This document shows positions 22,179 through 33,072 of a DNA stretch of 64,000 nt, piece by piece; position 1 is the stretch's first letter; the number at the start of each line of letters is the position of its first letter. Under the pieces are notes generated by a model. It had not been told where the DNA came from. It searched no databases and saw only the letters and a list, made by a program, of their open reading frames with translations. The position numbers and the translations under genes are program-made. The DNA is taken from assembly GCA_035578175.1 (NCBI GenBank), contig JAQMRL010000014.1, positions 18,279,395-18,343,394 of the forward strand. Direction: 5' to 3'. This DNA comes from Catonia carolina. Taxonomy: Eukaryota; Arthropoda; Insecta; Hemiptera; Achilidae.

Positions 22179-23043
22179 GTGAGAACATCAATGAAAATCA
22201 ACCTTAATTTGGCTTAAAAATACAGAAAATCACTATTTCACACTAAACTAGGCTCTGTAGAGAAAAATGCTCTAAATAAAAGTTGTAGATCTTTTAATTT
22301 CCCACAAATTTGATCATAAACACTTTTGTCGTAAAATGCATACTAAGGCTGAAATCTTACAAAAAAAAGTGTTTTAGATTTTTTCGTGAGAGAAAAAAAG
22401 CAGAAAATCGCTAATTAGGCCTTTCGCTAAACTAAGCATTAATACAAAAAAATGTTATACGTAAAATACAAATACTAATATTTGTAAATGAAATTATGTA
22501 CTGAAATAAAGAATTATTATTATTAAAAAAAAAGTTGTAGGATTTTAAATTCTCTACACTTTTGTTATATTCATTTTTGCGCTAAAATGCATAGACTACT
22601 AAAACCGCAATCTTAAAAAAACAATTTTTTTATACGAAAAGAGAGCCTTCCCATGAATTTCAGCAGACATGGCGCCTACCTTATCTAGTAGAGCATAAAC
22701 AATTTAGTAACGGAGGCGATTTTTAAAAAAAATCATAGTAGCCGTTTTTGAGAAAATCGCAAAAAGTAAAAAATGACACGAATAAACTACTACTTTCGAT
22801 AGACCGATTTTGATTAAAATTTTCGTGTCGGGTCTTCTAGTGGAATCTAATTTACGTGTTAAGTTTCAAGTTTGTACAATGTTCCGTTCTTGAGCACATA
22901 TCAGAGTGCGTACCAATCGCTAAATATATTTTTGGGTTCAGGCGGTCTGAAAACGTGTAGATCCGGAAAACTCGATTTCGAAAAATCGACTGAAACCAAT
23001 ACTTTTTTCCTATGTATTCATATAGGCAAGAGAAAGTAAAAAT
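21985..23043 (-). repeat. Family A composite: short forward end joined to a reversed body
   Basis: 21985-22182 is the forward start (ACTTTCTCGTGTCTATAAATG to the GT tract at 22134-22180). From about 22183 the sequence is family A reversed, running to TATTCATATAGGCAAGAGAAAG at 23043. Both ends therefore present the same terminal sequence in inverted orientation. Confidence 0.8.
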
Positions 23044-24072
23044 AAATCGGAGTTTTCGGTGAAATTGACGTTCTTCTTTATTTTTTATATTAGTAGGCTA
23101 CTACATAACAACAAAAGTTCGAAATTCGAAATATTTTAAATTCACAATACCGTTCCGTGTGAATTAGGTTAATTTGAATTTTTGATAATTCGAACATTTT
23201 TCCATGCTCTTCCAAGTTCGAATTAACCAAGTTGTACTGTATTTATAAGTGATTAATCGTATTTCATATAGTTTGGTATATAATCTTAAATAAACATTGC
23301 AAAGAGCACCTGCATAAATTTTTAAATTTCTAACCTTGCTATAAAACGCAAAAACGTGAAAAACAAACTTACGTACGCAGCATTTCTTCATTGTCTCTAC
23401 ACTGCTTGAAGATTTATGAGGAATTTCTAACAATTTACCGTACCATATATCTGCAAATAATTTAAGAGATAATTTTATTTAATTTGATTAATGAAACAAA
23501 CGAGTAATTAATTAATTCATCTAATAAATTAAAACTAATACAATAAAAATATTTCAGTCATTTATACCCCAATACGAGTAGTTTTCAATGATATACAATT
23601 TCGTATTTTTGTTTTTAATTTTTTAAACAGATTAATTAAATTTATTTATAATTTACTTTTTGATAATACATAATAAATAATTTATTGATTTATTTACACT
23701 GTACATTATTAGTCTAGTATTTTATTAATTACAGAAATCAGATATTAAATTCAAATTTAAATCAGTTTTATAAATATTTTTTAATAATTAATATTAAATT
23801 TTTAAACAGTTAAAATAATAATATAGTTCAGATCTGAGTAATTTGTCTTTGTTTTTACTTTTTCAAGCACAAAATAAATACACTCAAACCGCGTTAATCC
23901 GATTTAATATTGAAACCAAACCCTGTTCGGATTACGAAATTTTAAAATTAACCGAATACAGAGCAATCATACAAACAAATTTTCATTTTAATAATTAATT
24001 TCATTTAAAATACGTCTTCAGTAAACTGTCCTCACGTGAGTGGGCTCGATCCGAGTGTATTGACTTAATGTT
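23044..24072. other. Unassigned AT-rich sequence
   Basis: Nothing firm. CCGCGTTAATCCGATTTAAT and TTCGGATTACGAAATT near 23890-23940 resemble ends of pogo/Tigger-type elements, too weak to call. Confidence 0.4.
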
Positions 24073-24569
24073 CAAGGTGTGGCTATTAAATAACTAGACT
24101 GACGTTGTAAATTTTTTTTTATTTTATACATAATCACTTTTGTCACCTTCAATATACTCGTTCTCTACCCCTACAACCTCCATTGTTGGAAACAGTGCTG
24201 GAAGTTGTCTTCTGTCAGCTCCGCGTTATCTGTCAAGAGGTTCCTAGCCAAGTAGAGCATCTTAGTGTTATAACATCCACCTTATTCACCAGATTTTGCA
24301 CAATGTGACTTCTACCTGTCCCCTAATGTGAAATCTGCATTAAAAGGGACAAGATTTGAGTCTGTGGAAGCTGTAAAAGAGAAAGCGGCACGTGTCCTGA
24401 AGGAGCTGACAGAAAATGACTTCCAGCACTGTTTCCAACAATGGAAAATTCGCATGGAGCGTTGTAGGGATAGAGAAGGAGTGTATATTGAAGGTGACAA
24501 TAAGTGATTATGTATAAAATGAAAAAAAATATTTGTACGTCAGTCTCGTTATTTAATAGCCACACCTCG
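24073..24569 (+). mobile_element. Short non-autonomous mariner derivative
   Basis: A 497-bp element whose ends pair AAGGTGTGGCTATTAAATAA with the complement of TTATTTAATAGCCACACC. The right end is followed by TA; the left TA is changed to TT. It belongs to the same family as 15320-16252 and is likewise built from inverted transposase 3' ends. Confidence 0.85.
24260..24507 (+). pseudogene. Mariner transposase C-terminus
   Basis: The plus strand reads HPPYSPDFAQCDFYL, LKGTRFESVEAVKEKAARVL, KELTENDFQHCFQQWKIRME and DREGVYIEGDNK with a stop at 24505-24507. It is the third-Asp region and tail of a mariner transposase; an upstream stop separates it from VKRFLAK. Everything before the last quarter of the protein is gone. 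The sequence is close to the 15386-15628 reading frame. Confidence 0.85.
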
Positions 24570-24759
24570 TACATCACAATCGGTGAAAAAACAATACTGA
24601 TATTCGTCAACAATTTTAATTGTTAGGAATTTATAACAGATTATTATAGAGATTTCATGTAAGAAAAATCAAAATTACCGGTATATAGTGTTTTGAAAAA
24701 TTAGGAACATGTTATTTACATCAAAAGATGTACAAAATAATATTGTACAAATTTATGAG

Positions 24760-24955
24760 AAAAAATCTGGTGTGAAACACTTGCACAACTTTCTCTAGCC
24801 AATGTAAAATAAATTTAACCTACGTAACGTTTCATTAACTTTAACATTACTAAAGAATTTAAAATGAAAAACATAACCTAATTTTAATCATGAGTGAATG
24901 ATGCAAAATGAAAATCAACCTCTAATAAAAGTTGTAGGTTTTTAATTTTCTTTTG
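24760..24955 (-). repeat. Family A repeat, terminal fragment (reversed)
   Basis: AAATCTGGTGTGAAACACTTG and CAACTTTCTCTAGCCAATG, then the ATGAAAATCAACCTC stretch. It is interrupted by the family B piece that follows. Confidence 0.75.
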
Positions 24956-25075
24956 TGTTGTTTAGGCCATCAGCCGAAAGGCTGGTTTGAACCTCTAGAG
25001 GCTTTACTAATTAAAACGAGGAGCGAGGTGGTATTTACCATGCTTTCCTCACCGAAAGGCAAAGTATATTTAACA
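24956..25075 (+). repeat. Family B repeat, 5' fragment
   Basis: GTTTAGGCCATCAGCCGAAAGG and TTGAACCTCTAGAGGC through GCTTTCCTCACCGAAAGG. Confidence 0.75.
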
Positions 25076-25164
25076 GCATAAAGGCCCACTGAAAATTAGT
25101 GTTTTCATTTCATTTTGTTTACTAATAAAATATAAGTTAAAAGTTTTATTATTGTTATTGGCAA

Positions 25165-26392
25165 GATAAAGTCGTGTGAGTGTTTCACAATAAATTTTTA
25201 CTTTCTCTTGCCTTTATGAATATATTATATAGGAAGGAAAGTATTGTTTACATAAAGATTTTTCGAAATCGAGTTTTCACCGAATCTACACGTTTTCAGA
25301 CCCCCTAAACCCAAAAAACATAATCTATTTTAATCATGAATGAAGGACGCAAAATGAAAATCAACCTCGGTTTTGCTTAAAAATACGGAAAATCACTCTT
25401 TCACGCTAAACTAGGCTTTGTAGAGAAAAATGCTCTAAATAAAAGTTGTACATCTTTTTATTTCCTATAAATCTGATTTATACACTTTTATAGTAAAATG
25501 TATACTAAGGCTGAAATCTTAGAAAATCGATTTTTTTCCATGTTTCGTAAGAAAAAAACAGAAAATCGCTAATTACCACTAAACCTTATACAAAAAAAAG
25601 TCTGAAATAAAAGTTGAGAGAAAGTCGAGAAAACAAACTTCCTAAGAATTTCAGCAGACGTGGCGCCTACTCTATCTTGTATAGTTCAGCCGCTTTAAGT
25701 TTGCTCCTACTGACAACAAACCAAAACCAGCTACTACAGGGTGCACGCTAGAGTCCATGACTTTATAGATGTCGTATTCCTATTAAGATAACTATTTTTT
25801 AAATTATAAGTACTTAAAGTACTAAAAACATCAGTCGTGATATGATGTAGGCCTAACAATTTAATTTATAAAAATACTTTTAGAAGTATTTTGTATTTAA
25901 ATACTTTTGAAAGTATTTTGCTGTTACTTTTTAATCAGCGTGTACACATTTAGATATAATGCGCATGCTCAGTGACGTCATTATTTGTTTACATTAGGAG
26001 AAACTTAGAACGGCTGAACTTTAGAGCATAAAAATTTAGTAAATGAGGCGGTTTTCAAAAATATCGTAGGAGCCGTTTTTGAGAAAATCGCAAAAAAGTG
26101 AAAAATGGCACAAATAAACTACTACTTCCGGTTGACCGATTTTGATGAAAATGTTAGTGTCGGGTCCTCTAGTGGTATCTAACTTAAGTTTCAAATTTCA
26201 ACTTTGTAAGATGTTTTCTGTACACACACACGCACACACACACACACAGATGAATCGCTAAAAACATGTTTTTTGGGTTCAGGGGGTCCGAAAACCTGCA
26301 GATCCGGTGAAAACTCGATTTCGAAAAATCGACATGAAAACAATACTTTCCTTCCTATATACTCATATAAGCAAGAGAAAGTAAAAAAGGGT
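25165..26392 (-). repeat. Family A composite, with a MITE inside
   Basis: 25165-25330 is forward family A: the 3' end joined to a new 5' end (GTGTTTCACAATAAATTTTT-ACTTTCTCTTGCC). From about 25331 it is reversed family A up to GCAAGAGAAAGTAAAAA at 26392, split by the 340-bp insertion at 25682-26021. The CA tract is at 26222-26248. Confidence 0.75.
25682..26021. mobile_element. MITE (340 bp) inserted in a family A copy
   Basis: The ends are inverted: AGTTCAGCCGCTTTAAGTTT at the left, against the complement of AACTTAGAACGGCTGAACT at the right. TA flanks both sides (25680-25681, 26022-26023). Removing the insert restores the family A wording CTATCTTGTA-GAGCATAAA seen in other copies. No coding capacity. 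TA target and size suit a Tc1/mariner-type MITE. Confidence 0.85.
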
Positions 26393-27160
26393 AAAAAGGT
26401 AATAGAGCAACTGTAACAGATCAGTGAAAAATTAAATAATTTTACAATATATGATATTAAAATTATAGGAAATTAAAAAAATCTGTAAGTTATATTTCAA
26501 ACATTTTTTTCTATAAAAAGTTAATAAGTGGTTTTACGTACTATAAAGTCGAACAGAAAATGATTTTTATTTAGCATCATTTACTCATGACTAAACAAGT
26601 TATTTAATTAATTATGTTTTTGTAAGCAAGAGAAAGTCATGTGAGTTTTACACATCAGAAGTTTCTATTTCTTTCGATTTAAGTTAACTCGAGAATTTTT
26701 GAAATTCTTTTTTAAATCACCCTGTATATTTTGTTTTGTTAAATTAATTTTTCTTTTTAATAAAATTATTCAATTAGTAATACAATTTATTATAATTTGT
26801 TCACAAATAATCTTTGTTATTAGAACATATTTATGTATTTTATAATCGATTATTTTTTTCAATTTATTAATTTATTTATTTCTAAAGAGAAATATATTAC
26901 ATAATACATTTACAATATTATATTTAATAATAATAGTAATAATAATATATAAATTTATATTAAATTTAAATATTCCTTTATCTAATAATCATACGATTTT
27001 AATATTTAAATTGTTAATTGATTTTTCTATGTTTAATATTGTAACACTAAAGACCGAATTTTTACACACTCGCTTATTTAAAACACCAGACAGAATTATT
27101 GTAGTTTACGCATTAAAATAGATTAATTAAATTTTAATATATTCCAAAAAAATCAATGGG
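26393..27160. other. AT-rich sequence with a family A end scrap
   Basis: GCAAGAGAAAGTCATGTGAG at 26622-26641 is a family A 3' end fragment. The rest is not recognised. Confidence 0.45.
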
Positions 27161-27164
27161 ATGT

Positions 27165-27240
27165 TTCGGTGGCGTAGTGGTTAGTGCGCTAGTCTATTAA
27201 ACGTAAGATCCCAGACTTGATTCCCGTTTAAGATCTGGAA
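27165..27240 (+). repeat. tRNA-like SINE head
   Basis: TGGCGTAGTGGTTAGTGCGC is an A box and D arm; GACTTGATTCC is a mutated B box. The acceptor stem does not pair, so it is not a tRNA gene. Confidence 0.55.
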
Positions 27241-27244
27241 ATTA

Positions 27245-28341
27245 TTAAAGAAGCGGTTTCGTTGTGAGATCGTCGCATGCGATTACTGCATGCAGCCGCT
27301 GCATGCGTCACTGCCACTACTCATCAAATAGATTTCTTAAAAAGTAGTTCCGTTTATGCGTCGGACGCAAGAGATCGCATGCGTCAGCTGCTTTGGGAAC
27401 CAGTCACCTGCAGTAGTCGCATGCATCTGGAAGTTAACAATGAGTTTTTCCAAGCACGATAACGTAAAACTCATTGAGTTACCTGCAGAAAAACTACAAA
27501 TAGAACCTTCAAACTTGCTTTCATCGTCTAATAGATACCCGCTAATCCGAAATAATTGGGGTGAGCCAATTTCGGATAAGCCGGGTTTTTTAAATAACAA
27601 AAAAATGGTGTTTTATTGTAAAAAAATATTACTGTATCCTAAAACTTTTATTTGTACGATTTAATTGTCAAATATTTTCCGTACATTTTAATTCTGTTTT
27701 AAAAAGTCAGGAACTTTTTTTTTGGTTTTTATTTTCCATTCGTTTTCTTACCGAAATGTCCCACCAACGTTTAACTAAAAGTACATCAATGGGCGTCGTT
27801 TCGATGGTTTTGACCACGCGTTTATGTTTACACGACATTGTTAAATATCATATCACTTCCACTACCAGTTCGTAACACTAATTAACGGCAAAACGAAATG
27901 AAAACTACATTAAGGCCAAGACGCTACCGTACCTATTCAACCACAATACAGTACTAATTGACTGTTTGCAGCAAAGGTGATGTTGCCAAAATAAACAGTA
28001 GGCCTAGTAGTAGACTACCGCTTCAAAGAAAATACTAATGTTATCCGTAAAAATCCTGTCTGCAGTGCTGAATGTCATGTAGGCATACTTTACGTGCTAT
28101 AAATTACAGTTCAGCTCGCTTAAACAGTATTTTGGCACACAAATATAATTTACAGCTTTTATTATTTATTGTTTTTATGACAGTTATTTGTAGAAAAATT
28201 ACATTTAAAATACTGAGTATTTTTTGACGTTCGGATAACCCGGACGAGCAGTTGGATCGCACGGTCCACAGGACAAACGAAACTATCCGACCTATGCTTC
28301 AGTCGCATGCGACGATCGCACAAACGAAACCGCACCTTTAA
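27245..28341. mobile_element. DNA-transposon-like element (1.1 kb) with inverted ends, no known transposase
   Basis: The ends are TTAAAGAAGCGGTTTCGTT on the left and the complement of AACGAAACCGCACCTTTAA on the right. The similarity extends through GATCGTCGCATGCGA (about 35 bp). Six GCATGC sites occur in it. Frames up to about 100 codons exist but resemble nothing I recognise. TTCGGATAAGCCGGG near 27570 and TTCGGATAACCCGG near 28232 are a second, inner inverted-looking pair. Target duplication is not obvious. Confidence 0.6.
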
Positions 28342-28506
28342 GTGTCAAAATCCTTTGTTTCAAACCCAAAAGTAGTCGCAAATAACGAAGATGTTGATGG
28401 GACTTAAAATAAATTTAAAAAAGTTGAATACATTTAGGAGTATAAAAATGTACTAAAGAAGACCCAAAAAAACCGAATTTAGAGTGTGCTGCCATTCTCA
28501 GACTTA

Positions 28507-30004
28507 GTAAAGAGTTCTCCCGCTACGTAGGGTTAGTAGAGACCTTCAACAAAGAGCTGCCCAGACGGCGTCAGTTTGCAGGTTAAAGTTTGATCGTTGT
28601 GTTGTGTTTCTCTTACTGTTGTCATGTTCCGCCTGCTACATTATTAAGCGTCAAGCCAATTTTCCATTGGCTTCACGCTTGCTTGGTTTCTGCGTCATTC
28701 TTATAACACTAACTCTGATCACCTGTAATGACTTTGGTCAAAAAGTTTGGATCACTTTCAATCTCGTTTTTTAAGTCCTGACTTAAGGGGGAGATGGCAC
28801 GATGGTTTTAACTCAAAATTTCTTTTATTTTGTTTTTGCTTTTTTAATAGTTTAGGCCTAGATTTACCAGAAGAAACTCTAAATTACGTCAAAAAATAAT
28901 CATTTACCAAGCGAATATTTTTCACAATTTTATACTTCTCGTTTTAGTGCAAAGAGAATTTTAGTTTTTAAAATATCTGCATCACTGTTTTTTGTATTCT
29001 CAGCTATTGGTTCAGCTTTCTAAACAACTGTTGATGGAAAATTTACTTGTTTTTGTATTTTGTTTTCGATTTGTGCCTTCTTGTTTCTTGCGTTTTCCCG
29101 TAAATTTAGATTTTTAACACTAGGTACATTTTCTCAGAAACCAATAATAACCTTACCAGGCTGAAATTTTTACCAGTTAACTATCTTGTACATCCACATA
29201 GGCCTATACCGATATTTTTATGACTTCTTCAGGTGCTCTAAAAATTAGTAGCTAATACGCAAAAAACGTAGAGAACTATATGTAAAAATGTTGTTATTCG
29301 TAATATTAAAAAAAAAAAAATGGTATGGTTCAAAGATTAAATTGAAAAAATGTCAGTAGTTCGAGAAGAAACCCGACACCTATGTTGTGTAAAGTCTAAT
29401 TTCTCTTATATTTAACCAATCCTATGAAAAATTTACCTAAAAATAGCAAATTTAACATTGGCGGGATACAAAGTGCAGTCTCCCCTTAAATTCAATCGAA
29501 TGTTTTGTTGATCCTGTTTGAGAAGGTGAGGAACAAATTTAGCGGCGACACGTTTCATTTGAAAATTCTCAGCCAAAATCCGCACGATCTCCAATTCACG
29601 CCAATTTTTCAAAAATTTCGTCGATCGTGAAATGACGATCCTTGTTGATTTTTCAAAATTCCATCGTTTCGAAATGTTGAAGGGCACCCAGAACGAAAAT
29701 CGCCTTCAACATTCATCTCACTACGTTTAAAACGCTGAAACTTGTATGCGGCTGATAGCATCTTCCTTAAAATCCTGTTGAAGCATTTGGTAAGCTTCCG
29801 TTGTCGATTTTTCAAGCAGAAAAAACACTTCAAATACACTTTTTGTTCTTTTGAATCTACCTTAACGACGTCACAGACGGAGCACGACATCAGTAAGAGA
29901 TACACAACACTATGATTGAATGTTAATCTAAAAACTGACGCCGTCTGGGCAGTTGTTTGTTGGAGATCTCTACTAACTTCATCTAGCGGGAGAATATTCT
30001 ACTA
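28507..30004 (-). mobile_element. Mariner-like transposon, 1.5 kb, with inverted ends of about 75 bp
   Basis: The left end at 28509-28586 (TTCTCCCGCTACGTAG, TTAGTAGAGACC, CTGCCCAGACGGCGTCAG) is inverted at 29936-30004. A broken mariner transposase lies between on the minus strand. Confidence 0.85.
28620..29910 (-). pseudogene. Mariner transposase remnant (N-terminus and first catalytic block)
   Basis: The N-terminal part (29433-29905) is spread over two frames: FFCLKNRQRKLTKCFNRILR (helix-turn-helix), GDFRSGCPSTFRNDG (the GRPSTSRND block), then KNWRELEIVRILAENFQMKR and AAKFVPHLLKQDQQ. This is the usual linker before the catalytic domain. Much farther on (about 28640-28770) come FLTKVITGDQS, KNDAETKQA and SQWKIGLT, equal to VITGDESW...YDPETKxQSSQWK with the first Asp kept. 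The interval is filled with AT-rich sequence, and the second and third Asp regions were not found. The gene is dead. Confidence 0.8.
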
Positions 30005-30007
30005 CGT

Positions 30008-30985
30008 CTACGAATGGCAACGCAATCTCAGTCCGTTTTTTTTTTGGGGTTCTCCTCGTACAAGATACGATTGTGATTACAATTTCTCTGGTTTTCAGTT
30101 ACCTTTAAACATTTTTCAACTCCCGACATGCATGCCTACAAAAAGATTTTCCCACAGAAAACTTTCGCTTTGGAAGCGTGGAAGGCCGAGTGGAACGACT
30201 GGCGTAAGAGAAGATCAATGTATGAGTTCATACAGGAAGGATAGGCTACTTAAGGACATCCCGTGTCCATGTCCTCACTGTTCATGGTGAGTTCGGGGCT
30301 TATTTAAAGTGGTTCCGTTTTCTGGATGATGATTCGTGCGTCTGCGAGGAGGTCCAGTCTCGCTGCCACTTGTTACCATTGTTCCGCTCTCGGGGGGTCC
30401 GGGAAGCGACTGATCCCGGAGTTTCAAGACCAAGAAAAAATTGATCCCTTATTCTCTGATGTGTGAGAGTTTGTACCGAGAAGTGTATAGCTCTGCAGTG
30501 GGGAGTTCCTAGACGAGGTAACTTCGTTCTACCGTCATAATGGAGTTTACTAATGGTGTTAAGACAATCGTACCGGATTCCAAATAATGGTGAAGAGCTC
30601 TTGTTGGGTTAATGTTGAAGCGACATTTAAAAGTTCTATCTAGGTTTTATAAATTTATACTTTATCTTCTGATTAATTCTATTTTTTGACAGTTAAAACC
30701 ATTTTAACTAAATTTAAATTTCTTACGACGGACGCCTTGACCGTCAACAGGTTTTCCCGGGCGAGAAAGTAAGTTAGAAGCGCATCTCCCAGGTTGCGAA
30801 CCTGGCTTATCCTTGCTCCCGAAACTTGTATTTAAATAGTTTTAGGTACGTGACGTCACCAGTCACGAATTTTCATAAGAGTTCTTCAGAACGGCCTCCG
30901 GGTCTACACTTTCGAGTCACCAGTCGGACGCGAGGTAGTGGGAAAAATCCCAGAAAACTATTACCATTACCATTTCCGCAGTAGG
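30008..30985 (+). pseudogene. R1-like LINE, ORF2 C-terminus plus 3' UTR
   Basis: The plus strand reads FALEAWKAEWNDWRKRRSMY, then after a frame change VHGEFGAYLKWFRFLDDDSC, VCEEVQSRCHLLPLFRSRG and later WGVPRRGNFVLPS. R1-type LINEs end in this pattern: VTGHGxFxxYLxRxG...CxxC...HxxxxC. The final Cys of the CCHC knuckle reads Phe here (LLPLF; the copy at 55412 has LLYDC). The 3' UTR from about 30550, including AACGGCCTCCGGGTC, matches 55840-56090. Only the 3' end is present, as expected for 5'-truncated insertion. Confidence 0.78.
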
Positions 30986-31020
30986 ACTATCTGTTCAACA
31001 ACAGAATCTAACGTAATATA

Positions 31021-31614
31021 CCGGGTCATCGAGAAAGGTTGGATCTATTTAAAGAAAAATACAGTTTAAAAACTACTGCAGTTGAGTCATAAACTTTTTT
31101 TGTTATAAATAGATAATATTGAAGTTTTTCTGTCTGTACCGCAAGTTGAACAAATTGAATTGAAAAAAAATTTATATAATTTAGCAGCAAGACGGCGCGC
31201 CTTCTTATTTCAGTCTTTTAGTGCACCACACCCTCAATGAAAGGTTCCCTGACTGATGGATCGGTAGGGCCGGTCCTGCGTTTTGGCCTCCGAAGAGTCT
31301 AGATTTAACTCCACTTGATTTATTCTTCTGGAGTTATATTAAAAATCATGGAGTTACATTAAAAATCAAAGATTCCAAATGTGAATCGTTTACGACAACA
31401 TATTGATACTGATGTTGCTTTGGTCACGCTCAATATGACAAAAGGAACCTGGGCAGAGGTCAACTATCGTTTAGATGTGTGCAGACCAACCAAAAAACTT
31501 ATAAAGTTGATAAAAACTTAAATATTTTCTGTTTATAACAAAAAAACGACTTTATCTTCAATAGTTTTAAAACTGTATTTTTTTAAAATGGATCAACCTT
31601 TCTCGATGACCCGG
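31021..31614 (+). mobile_element. Compact Tc1/IS630-like element (594 bp)
   Basis: The terminal inverted repeats are CCGGGTCATCGAGAAAGGTT and a near-exact complement at 31595-31614, extending about 50 bp, with TA on both sides (31019-31020, 31615-31616). It keeps a transposase 3' end. Confidence 0.9.
31180..31510 (+). pseudogene. IS630/Tc1-like transposase C-terminus
   Basis: The plus strand reads QQDGAPSYFSLLVHHTLNER, then FPD, a stop, and WIGRAGPAFWPPKSLDLTPL followed by DLFFWSYIKN. It is the same family as the transposase at 982-1683 (QQDGAPPHF...RWIGRTGRIPWPPRSPDITPL). The second and third catalytic Asp residues are present, the rest is deleted, and more stops follow after about 31360. 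Confidence 0.85.
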
Positions 31615-31704
31615 TATATATGAAACAACATAATCATCCTTATCCATTTAAGGAAGAAGCATATGCCTTAAAATTTCATCAAAACTTACAATAATAATTA
31701 TTGT

Positions 31705-31745
31705 AAATTCCATATTAGAACAATTATTGTTCTAATATGGAATTT
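31705..31745. repeat. Perfect palindrome, 19-bp arms, 3-nt loop
   Basis: Arms 31705-31723 (AAATTCCATATTAGAACAA) and 31727-31745 are exact complements, separated by TTA. Function unknown. Confidence 0.9.
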
Positions 31746-32430
31746 AATCTATCTTTTTTTGCATGTATTCTACAGTTCTGTCGAGTGTTATACAGTCTGT
31801 CCCTGAGATCCACAGAAAACTTCGGGAGTTATTTTGTTACATAAACTCACACTTAAATTTTGAAAAAAAATTATTTAGGATTTAATATAAAGGATAATTA
31901 CATTTCAAGCACAAAACTTTTTAAGGGGAGTAGTAATCGATAAAATCTTTAAAAAAATCAAGTTTCTGGTCATCATCTAAAATTAAAGTTTAAAATTCTC
32001 TCTTTCCAATGGTACCTAAATTATGTTTCTATGATAACTAGAAATATTTTTATTCATTTTTTTAATACTTCATATACGGCTGGAGTTTGCCTATTTTTAT
32101 AAAATTGTCATGTCTCTATCTTTACCAAGCATTTTTTTTGTGATTCTAGAGCTGTTATTTTCTATTATTTTAATATTTGTAGTAAAAAAAATTCTTTTCT
32201 CGAACAAGATGGCAGTGGCAGTGGGTCACTTGATTTTTCATACGTTTATTATAACCTAACCTAATGTTTTGTCAACTTTGATGGACATAAATTTTTGTTG
32301 TGTGTCTTTTTCAAACGTGTTTTTTTCTCGTTTTTATATTTTTTAATTTAATGTACATTGTCCTCAAAAACTATTAAAGATACTGGGGTGAAATTTTTAC
32401 AGCATGTTCAGCACAATCAGATCTTTGTTT

Positions 32431-32431
<1 letters not shown>

Positions 32432-32464
<33 letters not shown>

Positions 32465-32474
32465 CGCGCGCGCA
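32432..32474. repeat. (GT)n-(GC)n alternating tract
   Basis: About 24 bp of GT followed by about 20 bp of GC: uninterrupted purine-pyrimidine alternation. Confidence 0.95.
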
Positions 32475-32596
32475 GATTTTCAATATTCAAAAAAATTGGA
32501 AAAGAAAAAAAATGTTTTAGATAAAATTTATTGAACAAATAAAGGGTTTTATTTTGAAAATTTTTAGAAAATTTCAGTTACAAGATACTAAAAAAA

Positions 32597-32597
<1 letters not shown>

Positions 32598-32657
<60 letters not shown>
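32598..32657. repeat. (CA)n microsatellite
   Basis: About 60 bp of CA, 120 bp from the GT/GC tract. Confidence 0.95.
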
Positions 32658-32662
<5 letters not shown>

Positions 32663-33072
32663 AAGCTGTAAAAAATCCTGAATTTTAATAATAAAAAGCC
32701 GTAAGGTTCAATCTTAAAAAGTTTTAAGACAAAGGTACAAACGTTAGCATTGAATTAGATAGGGTAATCCCTATCAACCTATTATTACCTACCCATTAAC
32801 CTATTATTAACCTATTATTACTACGCCCCTTAAAGAATAGAGTTGTAATCAGACTGAAAATAAAATGTTTTTTATCAAGATTGATTGATATTTTATACCT
32901 TATGATAAAAAGTACCGGAAGTTTATCGTGAATTTCAAAGACATTCTATAAATATTAATACATAATTTAAATCTCACTTAATAACTTGCTTTTTCATTAA
33001 TAATATTAAAAATAATTTTTTTAACAGTTTATGAATGAGATACATAATTGAATTGAGTATTTTAAAATGTTA

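Larger units (their letters stand above)
31750..33072. other. AT-rich sequence with microsatellites, downstream of the neuroligin stop
   Basis: It may contain the neuroligin 3' UTR (minus strand). (GT)n(GC)n lies at 32432-32474 and (CA)n at 32598-32657. No other gene was recognised. Confidence 0.5.

Noticed and set aside
22007..22207. 66-codon frame with Cys-Val repeats, and similar frames at 37245, 42572, 58050
   Set aside because: Translations of the GT/CA microsatellite inside family A repeats.
23885..23960. pogo/Tigger-type element ends (also near 7260, 27570 and 28232)
   Set aside because: Only short GGTTAATCCGA/TTCGGATAA-like similarities by eye; no paired ends with TA duplications could be established.
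27337..27664. Transposase gene in the GCATGC-rich element
   Set aside because: Frames of 87 and 102 codons on opposite strands overlap and neither shows a catalytic or DNA-binding motif.
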